Part shown: positions 28,692-35,522 of the stretch, piece by piece | Layout of the letters: the number at the start of each line of letters is the position of its first letter | How positions within the stretch are numbered: position 1 is the stretch's first letter | Source: Terramyces sp. JEL0728 | Lineage: Eukaryota; Chytridiomycota; Chytridiomycetes; Rhizophydiales; Terramycetaceae | Length of the DNA: 35,522 nucleotides | NCBI GenBank assembly: GCA_027603945.1 | Contig: JADIIU010000131.1 | Location: 1-35,522, forward strand | Direction: 5' to 3' | The notes under the pieces: generated by a model | The model's input: only the letters and a program-made list of their open reading frames with translations | Database searches by the model: none | Told to the model about the DNA's origin: nothing | Made by a program: the position numbers and the translations under genes

Positions 28692-29285
28692 ATGAGAATA
28701 TTGTTTTTGGGAACCGTATACTGTGCGGCAATTGGATCTAATGGCTCTGCAGTTGGCAGCGCTCAAGCCGATACGCAATCTACATTGGTTGCACCTCCAA
28801 CTACAACACAAACACCACCAGATGTGCCGATTGCAGGTGGTGTAGTTGCTCCTCCAACAGTTAATGGCAATCCAACTTCTTTAAATGGGAACGATCAGCC
28901 TTCCTTGAGCGATAATAGTAAGAAACCACCTACTACTTCGAGTACACCTGGATCTACTGTGCAGTCACCAAGCAACAGTAACTCCAGCACCAATAGTAAT
29001 AACAGCAACAGCAATTCAAACAGTGGTTCAAGCAGTGGCTCATCGACAACAAATAGCAACACTAATAGCAATTCCAACAGTAACGGCAATACAAATACCA
29101 ATAGCAATAACTCTAATAGCGCAAGCGGAAACAGTATCCAATCAATTCAAAGCTTGAATTCTGGACTGGACAGCACAGTTACCAATAATGCTCCACCAGA
29201 TGTGCAAAAGCCGCTAAGCACAACTACTCAGTCTTCTGCTGGAAAATCGTTTTCTTGGTTGTATTTGCTCTTGGTTTTTATTTAA
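28692..29285 (+). CDS. Ser/Asn-rich, probably GPI-anchored surface protein
   Basis: Intronless, 197 residues: a signal peptide (MRILFLGTVYCAAIG), Thr/Pro/Ser segments, a long (N/S)-only block (NSNSNSGSSSGSSTTNSN), and a hydrophobic C-terminal end (SFSWLYLLLVFI) directly before the stop, with a plausible small-residue anchor site (SSAG) just ahead. This is the classical arrangement of GPI-anchored wall proteins. It would be a flexible, heavily O-glycosylated stalk without a folded domain. The stop is TAATAAA. The Asn/Ser block is repeat-prone DNA and may vary in length. Confidence 0.72.
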   Translation: MRILFLGTVYCAAIGSNGSAVGSAQADTQSTLVAPPTTTQTPPDVPIAGGVVAPPTVNGNPTSLNGNDQPSLSDNSKKPPTTSSTPGSTVQSPSNSNSSTNSNNSNSNSNSGSSSGSSTTNSNTNSNSNSNGNTNTNSNNSNSASGNSIQSIQSLNSGLDSTVTNNAPPDVQKPLSTTTQSSAGKSFSWLYLLLVFI

Positions 29286-29361
29286 TAAAGCTTGTTGATG
29301 GTTATTTGCACTGTTGGTTTCGCGTACCGCAGAATTGGGATCGGGTGCTTTTTGTCAAACC

Positions 29362-29535
29362 ATGGAGATGAAAAAGAAGTGGAAACTGGCAGCGGATGAT
29401 TATGCCGACCAAGCTGAGTGTAATCACGTAGTAACCAGATGGAAACCATATGGTTACGAATGCGCAGGTACGAACTATACTGCACTGCTGCTAACGATAC
29501 CCACTGCTGTTAAAAGTTCTTTTATTGAAAAATAA
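29362..29535 (+). other. Short open frame of uncertain status
   Basis: Between the GPI-type gene and STS1 lies a frame from ATG 29362: MEMKKKWKLAADDYADQAE, then Cys-containing sequence. A 19-nt segment matching the intron pattern (GTAATCACGTAGTAACCAG, starting about 29420) could be removed, changing the continuation. I cannot tell a small gene from chance; no family is recognised on either strand. Confidence 0.22.
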
Positions 29536-29547
29536 TAACGAAAGCAG

Positions 29548-30433
29548 TTAGAAATTGCCAAAAGAGTGGTTGACTGAAGGATACCCTGAAGCCATTCCAA
29601 AAGGTACAAACTGATTCTTGAGTACATCTTGCTCATTGCTCAACCCAACAATCCACCCCAAGTTGCGCTTTAATTCATCTAACGCTTCTTTAAACCCAAA
29701 TCTACAATTGATTTCAGTACAGTGAAGGGAGAGGATATGGATCCATTCGCCAACAATATGAGAACCAAATACTTTGCCTATATTAGTACATTGTACCCTC
29801 TTCATTGACTTTTCTGCTGATTTCAGAAACAACGATTCGCCAGTGTCTTCCTAATCTCTCATAAATATAATCCTTGAATTCATTGTTGCTTTCAGTATTC
29901 CAAATAGGTAATTTATGTACGAGTGAGGTTGCCATGTGAAGGTATCCGAACGCATCACCAGCATATTCATGCTCTAAAGTGGCAGGGTATGATTGTGGTA
30001 GTGTAAAAAAATCCAAAAACTGAATGATAGATTTTTGCAATTCTTCTAGCACTGGTCTGACTCTATTAAAAGAGTAATCGCTTCTATCTGGACCAAACTT
30101 GGAATACGGCATTTGATCAAATACATTTTTAGCCATGTTTGATAGAATTGTAGTGGTGTTGGCAAGTGTCGGTCTTGGCAACAGTTCAGTAATAGAGTTT
30201 TCCAGATTCGGGTTGGATGAAACCAAGTTGCTGATGATTGAAATCAGTTGTTCCTTTTCAAGTGCTTGTAAAAGGTCTGGAAGCAACTGTAAAACTGTAT
30301 TTGATTTTGAAGGAGAAGAGTTTTCTTTTGACAGTTGCCAGCGGATTCGCTTTGGTGTGAGGACTATTGGGGGCGACTCTGCATCATAGTAGTTCTTTCT
30401 CTTTCTATTGACTGGAGTGGTTGCAATTTCCAT
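29548..30433 (-). CDS. STS1: Sts1/Cut8 nuclear proteasome tether
   Basis: Two exons, 29797-30433 and 29548-29777, with a 19-nt intron (GTACAATGTACTAATATAG); 288 residues. The N terminus is basic (NRKRKNY, TPKRIRW) with KR-type nuclear signals. The Cut8 core then shows QLLPDLLQALEKEQLISII, LLPRPT, FDQMPYSKFGPDRSDYSFNRV, and HMATSLVHKLPIW. The splice supplies EEGKVFGSHIVGEWIHILS and LKRNLGWIVGL, the conserved end of the family fold. Cut8/Sts1 anchors 26S proteasomes at the nucleus, and its turnover feeds back on proteasome level. Identification is by the ordered motifs, several near-invariant. Confidence 0.88.
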
Positions 30434-31148
30434 TTAATTTCAAAGTTTCAAACGGGGGCTAGGGTTACATATCGCCATTTTCAGCAGGTGATACAGTCAA
30501 TGTCCGAAAATTAAGTTTTTAATGGAGCAAAGTTACTATTTGGGTTAACTGGTTTATATTTGCAATTGGTTGGAGAAATAGATGTTTTGATCCGCGATCT
30601 GGATATAATAGTGTGATTCAGGGTTCATAACGACTCGCTTCATAATGACTCAAGGCATTCATAGTTTGAATTTCTTTGGTGGAAAAATAGCAATGGCATT
30701 GATAAAGATTCAAGCACAGTTTTCACGTGGTTATATGCAAAGGAATTTTGCAAGTTATTCGGATGGCACATTCAATCAACACTTGGCCAAGAAGGTTGAC
30801 CTACAATGCTGGCATGATCTACAAAGCAGACATGCAAGGCTGAATTAGTCAGTCTTTGCATTAAAAGCATGACAAATTTAGAAACGTTTGATCCACGAAA
30901 ACAAAATTATGCAAATGCTGTCAGTTGAATATTTTTGCGCCTATGAACTGCTTTAGAATTAAAGCTAATATTCGTTCAATTCAACACCCCCCAGTGGATA
31001 TGCGTATTCCATAACTATAACCGCACATTAGAGGCACAGATGTGTTGATCTTAATGAAACCCTTTCTGCGCAATCGTTGGGTTCATGGTGGCTGGTGAAC
31101 CATACAAATTAAAAAATAAAACCAGGAAAAACTAGATACTTTTTTCAA
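30434..31148. other. Intergenic region, about 715 bp
   Basis: The longest gap in the second half of the window. An ATG frame of 67 codons at 30645-30848 (MTQGIHSLNFFGGKIAMALI...) is the only candidate; it has no recognisable domain and ordinary intergenic composition, so I do not call it. I see no tRNA and no repeat. The 3' part should carry the promoter of the RF-motif gene. Confidence 0.35.
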
Positions 31149-31609
31149 ATGCCAACATTTCTAAAAAAGCTGCAAAAGTATTTCAAGAAAACCAAAGAAC
31201 CTCTAGACCTCCAGCGTTCATACACAGACCAGGAATACAAGAGTAAAACCGTCGAGCTGCCATCAAAAAAAGTAGTAGAGCTGGATGAATTGCCATTGGA
31301 GCGTACGCAATCACTAGATTCAATTGTAAAGAAAGGCAGGTTTACTATGACTACGGAAAAGAGTTCACTGTACTATGCGAATATCAAGAAGGATAAATCG
31401 AGGTTTGAATTTGTGGAGCAAACACCAACAGATATCCCTGTTTTGAAAGAAGAATTCATTCAACGAAAGTCTGTTGAAAAAGAGCTTTAAGCAGTGGGGT
31501 TGTTACAGATGTGCAGAGTAGCGGAATTACAATTCATCAAAGCATTCAAATCACATTTGATGAAAAGCCAAAGAAATCTCGTTTCCAGGTTGTAAAAGAT
31601 ACCTCCTGA
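31149..31609 (+). CDS. Small RF-motif protein, copy 2 (unknown function)
   Basis: The simple frame 31149-31490 encodes 113 residues: a basic N terminus (FLKKLQKYFKKTKE), a central linker, then KKGRFTMTTEKSSLYYANIKKDKSRFEFVEQ. The last block matches copy 1 at 3078 (RKGRFLV..EKSSLWCANI...SRFQYV). A further open stretch just downstream ends ITFDEKPKKSRFQVVKDTS, a third RF unit. Removing 31469-31491 (23 nt, donor GTCTGT, acceptor TTTAAG) joins it in frame and gives 145 residues. The donor is unlike the others here, so this end is tentative. KSRFQVV and KGRF match RFx(V/I)-type docking peptides. No domain is recognised. The protein may be an adaptor or inhibitor acting through these peptides (inference). 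Confidence 0.6.
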
Positions 31610-31833
31610 AATTATTTATCGGCCTCTTAATATATCTGTAAGTTAAAGATTCTGTATTTTTATTCTCATTGGTGAAATTCTAGCTTCAATTCATCTAGGA
31701 ATAAACTCGGATTTCAGTGTAGACAGCTTCCCATCAACATACCCGGAAATACACTGCGGGGTACTCCTGCTTTCCATCCTGGGTCTGCAGTCGGATAATT
31801 GTGCTCAAGACTTTTGGACAAGTTCTACTTTTT

Positions 31834-32958
31834 ATGCCAACAGATCTGGAAAATTTCGATTTTGACAACTTGCTCCTACTTTCCGATGCAGAATTAATCC
31901 AGCAAATACCAAGATACGCAGCGAATGGAAACAAGAAGGAACTTTTAATATTTTCATTAGCTGAAGAAAACCAGTTATTCACACGACTCTCTTGCCTCCT
32001 CATTAACGACAAATCCAAGAACGATATCATTAAAAAAGTGCTGTTACTGAAAAAAGATGGATTCGAGACTGTAGAATATTGTCTATCATTTATCGATGAT
32101 TTAAATGTTTGGCTGCAATTGCACAAGGAAATTGCAAACTACAATTGGTATTTCAATGAAATACAAAAACGAGGATTCAATTTCAATACTTGCTTTAATA
32201 ATGATATTCCACCTGTGTATTTATTTGGAATCCAACCCGAACAGTTGATTTTGTATGACAGAAAGTTTTTGTTTGTGCAAGTTTACGGGCTGTTGTTTAA
32301 CGATATGGATCAATTTGTGGTTGAAAATGAATTGAATTTGCTAAAGCACATTTTGGAAACCTTGGATCTGCAGAGTTATATTACTGAAACCAGTGTTGAT
32401 ATTTCGGTTCTTACTCAAAACACTGATCTGCTGAATATCAATCCAGATGCAGCTGGCAAATGTTCAAGCAATTCGGATGGATCTGGCAAAGGAAACAAGA
32501 CTGCATCCAAGAAAAACACAAACACACAAATAGGAGATCAGAATGAAATAGAATACAAGAAATATTTAGAATTTACAGATCGAATGATGGAAATAATCGT
32601 TCGAGGTCCTTCGCAATCATCAGCCATCAACGCAATGCAGATACTAAAAAAACTCGTGATTACCAAGCAAGTTTTAGAACTTGCACTGCAACCACAACGG
32701 CTAATCATCAATATAGAGCTAGGCGGCACAGATGAGTTGTTCAATCCACAAATCTATCAAATACAAGGTAAAGGACTGGAGGATTTACAAGTACTACTAT
32801 ACCACTACCCTACACTGAGTAGTCTAGTAAACCGAAAATTCAACAAACCATTCTTTACATTCTTGCACGAAATAATAACCAAACACCAAGAAAATCCACA
32901 CCTAGCTCTACTGAAATTCAACATCGAATCAAGAATAAACAATTTATTAATTTCTTGA
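31834..32958 (+). CDS. Hypothetical helical protein, 374 residues
   Basis: Intronless from the first ATG (31834); the frame upstream is open but has only non-ATG starts. The protein is Leu/Ile-rich and almost entirely helical in character (LLLLSDAELIQQIPRYAANG, LNLLKHILETLDLQSYI, AINAMQILKKLVITKQVLEL), interrupted by a polar Ser/Lys/Asn linker (KCSSNSDGSGKGNKTASKKN). This suggests two alpha-solenoid (ARM/HEAT-like) halves. I do not recognise a family. Its last 12 nt overlap the end of COX9 on the opposite strand. Confidence 0.7.
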   Translation: MPTDLENFDFDNLLLLSDAELIQQIPRYAANGNKKELLIFSLAEENQLFTRLSCLLINDKSKNDIIKKVLLLKKDGFETVEYCLSFIDDLNVWLQLHKEIANYNWYFNEIQKRGFNFNTCFNNDIPPVYLFGIQPEQLILYDRKFLFVQVYGLLFNDMDQFVVENELNLLKHILETLDLQSYITETSVDISVLTQNTDLLNINPDAAGKCSSNSDGSGKGNKTASKKNTNTQIGDQNEIEYKKYLEFTDRMMEIIVRGPSQSSAINAMQILKKLVITKQVLELALQPQRLIINIELGGTDELFNPQIYQIQGKGLEDLQVLLYHYPTLSSLVNRKFNKPFFTFLHEIITKHQENPHLALLKFNIESRINNLLIS

Positions 32959-33165
32959 GTAATTGTTTTGTGAAGACCATTCTCTTTCTTCAGCTAATGT
33001 CTTTTCCTTGTATTCTGCATTCCATTTTCTCCATTCAGCAAACTTTGGTCTGGAAACACCAAACCAGTATGCGTAGGCCAAGACTACTCCACTGCCTAAT
33101 CCTACGAATAAATCTCTTTTGATTCTGTTTCTAAATCTTCCAGTAATTGGTGCGATTGCAGACAT
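32947..33165 (-). CDS. COX9: Cytochrome c oxidase subunit VIIa (Cox9 type)
   Basis: Intronless, 72 residues: MSAIAPITGRFRNRIKRDL, then a membrane helix (FVGLGSGVVLAYAYWFGV) and a charged matrix or intermembrane-space tail (EYKEKTLAEEREW). The N-terminal APITG-(5-6)-RI followed by a single Gly-rich helix with aromatic end is the Cox9 pattern, though the tail is longer than in yeast. It is a nuclear-encoded small subunit of complex IV in the inner membrane. The stop forms TAATAAA. It is convergent with the gene at 31834, overlapping it by 12 nt. Confidence 0.83.
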   Translation of the reverse strand: MSAIAPITGRFRNRIKRDLFVGLGSGVVLAYAYWFGVSRPKFAEWRKWNAEYKEKTLAEEREWSSQNNYSRN

Positions 33166-33426
33166 TTTTTGATGGAAGAATTTTTTGCTTGTCAGAATTA
33201 TTCATAAATTGGCAGGCTTTATTGCGCTGTTGAACGGCTATTCAATGCTTTTTCGCATTAAAGAACAGATATCTCTCGCTTGCATCTCCCGGCTTTAGTA
33301 TATCTGCAAATCAGTGCCAGATAATTTGGCTGTTGAGTAATATTAAAGTAGAGCAGGAAATTCAATATCTACGAAAAGATAGACCTCGAGATTATTCGTT
33401 GGCTGTATTTGACTTTGAAAGCAAAA

Positions 33427-34628
33427 ATGAAGGAATGGAATCACAGAAACCACTTTTTTATATTTTCAAATGCTGGAAAGCCAATATACACTAGATACGG
33501 TGACGAAATAGACCAATCAGATCTCATGTGTCTAATCCTCTCCTTCCTCTCCTTTTACAAATCCGATCCACTTCAAACTATAAAAACAGTTGATAGGACA
33601 ATAGTGTTTACAGATTGTGGACCGCTGATCATATGCGCAGTCAGCAAGCTACCACCAACCTACATTAAATTCCAACTAAACCTTGTGAAAAATCAATTGA
33701 TTTCGTTCTTTACACTTCCGCAATTGGTTAAAATTTATCAAAATGCACCTACTTTGGATGCAAGGAGTATGATTGACTCGCATTTGATTGACTTGATTAT
33801 CAAAGAAAAATGCTGGTTCGAGAGCGTTGGCGTAGTGAATTTTAGGGATAAGGGTAAAGTCAAAAAGATTATGGAAGGAGTTTGCTGTTTACTGTTTTGG
33901 CACAAGAAGTTGATTGCATTCAAATCAAAGGTATTTTCTTACTTATTTAAGGTGTCTAAATTCTTAATCCAGGTAATCGGCGTGCTAAAAAGATCAATCT
34001 CAGTCCGAACGATATAAAGTTGCTGGTTAACCTAGCGTACTCGTCTTCCAATTTCAAGTCAATAGAATCATGGTCGCCAATATGCTTGCCTGAATTCAAT
34101 GAAACAGGATTCCTGTACGCGTATATTCACTTTATCAAAGACTTTTGTTTAGTTACATTGTCAACTGACAAGAATGCATTCTCAAGCCAATCCGAATTAA
34201 AGAACAGTTTGAATTCCGTATTGGAAAATGTAGATTTAAAACAAAAGAGCATAGTAGAATTAGGTTAGTCACGATTAACGCGTAGGTTCCTCATTATCTT
34301 AATCATAGGTATCTGTCTCATCTAACTAATAATAGGGATCCCAAATCTAAGACACGTCCTGATTCAAAACACAAAGACGAAAACGCACTTTGAACCAGCA
34401 CCGATCCCGCCATACACGAAACGAAAGGAGCTGAAAGAATTGTACAAAAAGTACATTAAAAAGATCAACTACACAAACACTGGGAAAGAGGTGATTATTA
34501 TCCTTCAGAGAAAGGAAATTGTCATTTACAGCTGCTTTAGTCCAACTGTAAAGAAAGAGAATCTTGGGTTCTATGAAGATCAGCTGTTTGAGATTGCAGA
34601 GAATTGCCAAGATTTGTTTAAAGTATAA
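33427..34628 (+). CDS. MON1: Mon1 vacuolar/endosomal Rab7 activator subunit
   Basis: Three exons, 33427-33930, 33993-34263 and 34336-34628, 355 residues. Longin 1 opens at once: EWNHRNHFFIFSNAGKPIYTRYGDE, then TDCGPLIICAVS. The first splice gives KLIAFKSK|INLSPNDIKLLVNL, matching the family's R-P-K-x-S-L-x-P-x-D-L-x-L-L. Then comes ESWSPICLPEFNETGFLYAYI. The second splice gives VELG|IPNLRHVLIQ, the GIPxLRHFxY motif, and the protein ends CQDLFKV. Mon1 with Ccz1 forms the nucleotide-exchange factor that loads Rab7/Ypt7 at late endosomes. The usual disordered N-terminal extension is missing; an upstream exon cannot be excluded. Both introns are odd (62 and 72 nt, each built of three units). Confidence 0.9.
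33931..33992 (+). other. Composite intron 1 of MON1 (21+21+20 nt units)
   Basis: Homology requires removal of exactly 62 nt. The segment parses into three abutting intron-like units: 33931-33951, 33952-33972 and 33973-33992 (GTAATCGGCGTGCTAAAAAG). Each starts GT and ends AG, and the last two have the TTAATC..AG / GCTAA..AG endings seen in single introns here. The internal joins are AG|GT. It can be one 62-nt intron or three excised in turn. Confidence 0.6.
34264..34335 (+). other. Composite intron 2 of MON1 (22+23+27 nt units)
   Basis: Homology (VELG|IPNLRH) requires removal of exactly 72 nt. It parses into 34264-34285, 34286-34308 and 34309-34335, each beginning GT and ending TAG after TTAAC, TTAATC or CTAACTAAT. 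Again the joins are AG|GT. The same architecture twice in one gene argues against coincidence. Confidence 0.62.
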
Positions 34629-34660
34629 ATTTATTGTTTAAAGTATAAATTTATTGTTTA
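34621..34660. repeat. Exact 20-bp tandem duplication at the end of MON1
   Basis: AAGTATAAATTTATTGTTTA occurs twice, back to back; the first copy contains the MON1 stop codon. The unit length equals that of the mini-introns. It is probably a recent slippage product in the 3' flank. Confidence 0.85.
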
Positions 34661-34928
34661 TAGTTTGCAGTTTATCAGTACTATCGGTGTCTGATTTCGC
34701 TGTGCAATGTGTCGGCATATTGGGTAAAATACCTGATAGAAGATTTGCCCGACCTCTGCACCATCTTTGGTCAGTCCTGAAAGATTCTGGACTCGAATAA
34801 TCCCGCTGTGTAGCTTCTCCAACTACCACAAATTGCAGTCAAGCATCGCATGCCCAACAATTATCCAGTCATCTATTTTTTCTTTCCGTAATGAAAATCT
34901 CATTCAAGAATCTACAACAAGAGTAAAA

Positions 34929-35522
34929 ATGGCTAACAACAGATCGTTTTCGATTGAAGCGGAAGGGACAGACTCTGTAGAGAAATTAAAAGAATTGATC
35001 CACCAAGCCAAAGGATACGAACCTAGCCTGCAAAAACTTATCTTGAAAGGAAAGATTTTGACTGATTCACAACTAATTTCTGCAATTGGATATGGAGATA
35101 AGGATTTCGTAGTGGTTATGGTCTCTAAGGTAACTTTAGTTTAACCAAAGCCTAAAACCACTCCTGCTAACCCTGTCACAAGCCAAGCTGCCCCAGTTGC
35201 CATTCCATCAACACCAGCTCCTGTCCAGTCTACAGTACCAGTGCAATCTACTCCTGGCGCTCAACCAAATGCACCAACAGGAGATACTGCGATGGTTACT
35301 GGAAGCGCATATGAAACGTCGGTAGCCAATTTAATGGAAATGGGTTATCCAAGGGATCAAGTTGTAGCTGCATTAAGGGCTGCGTTCAACAATCCAGATA
35401 GAGCAGCTGAATATTTATTTACTGTATGCATTTCTAACTCAGGGAATTCCAGAATCTGCACAAGTTCCAGCAGAATCTACTCCACCAGCTGCTGCACAAC
35501 CACAACCAGCGCAACCTCAACA
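34929..35522 (+). CDS. RAD23: Rad23 ubiquitin receptor (N-terminal part, cut by window end)
   Basis: Exons 34929-35129, 35151-35423 and 35443 to the window edge, with introns of 21 nt (35130-35150) and 19 nt (GTATGCATTTCTAACTCAG, 35424-35442). The ubiquitin-like domain ([21 protein letters not shown] ... [13 protein letters not shown] end [11 protein letters not shown]) is joined by the first splice to a Pro/Thr/Ala linker (PKTTPANPV). UBA1 follows ([37 protein letters not shown]), completed by the second splice to [10 protein letters not shown]. The XPC-binding domain and UBA2 lie beyond the window. Rad23 carries ubiquitylated substrates to the proteasome and supports nucleotide-excision repair with Rad4. 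Confidence 0.93.

Noticed and set aside
28895..29107. Leu-rich minus-strand frame opposite the GPI-type gene
   Set aside because: Antisense of the Asn/Ser repeat gives Leu/Val runs; an artefact of low complexity.
30645..30848. 67-codon ATG frame in the intergenic region before RF-protein 2
   Set aside because: No recognisable domain and no supporting TATA box or AATAAA at its ends; left as intergenic.
31734..31833. Minus-strand frame opposite the start of the 31834 gene (TIIRLQTQDGKQEYP...)
   Set aside because: It looks protein-like for about 20 codons but has no ATG-led or spliced continuation and conflicts with the longer plus-strand gene.
34664..34780. 38-codon open stretch after MON1 that could be joined by removing the duplicated 20-mers
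   Set aside because: Mon1 homologues end at the LF-type motif already reached (CQDLFKV); the extension has no counterpart.

Overview
This window is a gene-dense stretch of a nuclear genome from a flagellate fungus, most likely a zoosporic (chytrid-like) lineage. Fungal-type proteins are present: She9/Mdm33, Sts1/Cut8, a Num1/Mcp5-type PH protein, Bos1, Cox9 and Mon1. A TMEM216/TMEM80-like ciliary transition-zone protein argues for a flagellum, which most fungi have lost. About 30 genes fit in 35.5 kb. The exact lineage cannot be fixed from this sequence alone.

The main structural result is the intron system. Joining open frames by protein homology or by paralogue comparison places 41 introns. 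Of these, 37 are 18-21 nt, one is 24 nt, and three are 61, 62 and 72 nt. The short introns mostly start GTA and end in a fused branch-site/acceptor of the form (C/T)TAA(C/T), 0-4 nt, then AG. The 62- and 72-nt introns, both in MON1, each read as three abutting intron-like units of 20-27 nt joined at AG|GT, which suggests stepwise (recursive) removal through zero-length exons.

Layout. 1-2.5 kb: end of a membrane protein, mitochondrial ribosomal protein uL15m, an adaptin-sigma-like relic and an ADP/ATP-carrier family gene. 3-4.4 kb: a small RF-motif protein and an unrecognised 275-residue protein. 4.5-11.2 kb: four tandem leucine-rich-repeat (LRR) membrane proteins (A-D) with an MscL channel between B and C. 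11.3-16.7 kb: an FAD monooxygenase, a small membrane protein and three minus-strand surface proteins (PAN-like, mucin-like, LRR-E) that share a cytoplasmic KPN(V/I)Y motif. 17-35.5 kb: housekeeping and trafficking genes: YPT6, Num1/Mcp5-like, NRDE2, TMEM216-like, SHE9, NAP1, an MFS transporter, BOS1, a cytochrome-b5-reductase-like gene, a GPI-type surface protein, STS1, a second RF-motif protein, a helical protein, COX9, MON1 and RAD23 (cut by the window edge).

Two themes link the genes. First, the 4.5-16.7 kb block is a cell-surface cluster: LRR or Cys-rich or mucin ectodomains, one membrane pass, and tails built from repeated short motifs (QPPIL in A-D; DHSG-V/I-S, KPNVY and NPVY in the minus-strand set), often encoded in separate exons bounded by phase-0 mini-introns. 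Second, compaction is extreme: AATAAA overlaps or abuts the stop codon in most genes, two convergent pairs overlap in coding sequence, one divergent pair has only 32 bp between start codons, and two clear TATA boxes lie about 25 nt from the ATG.
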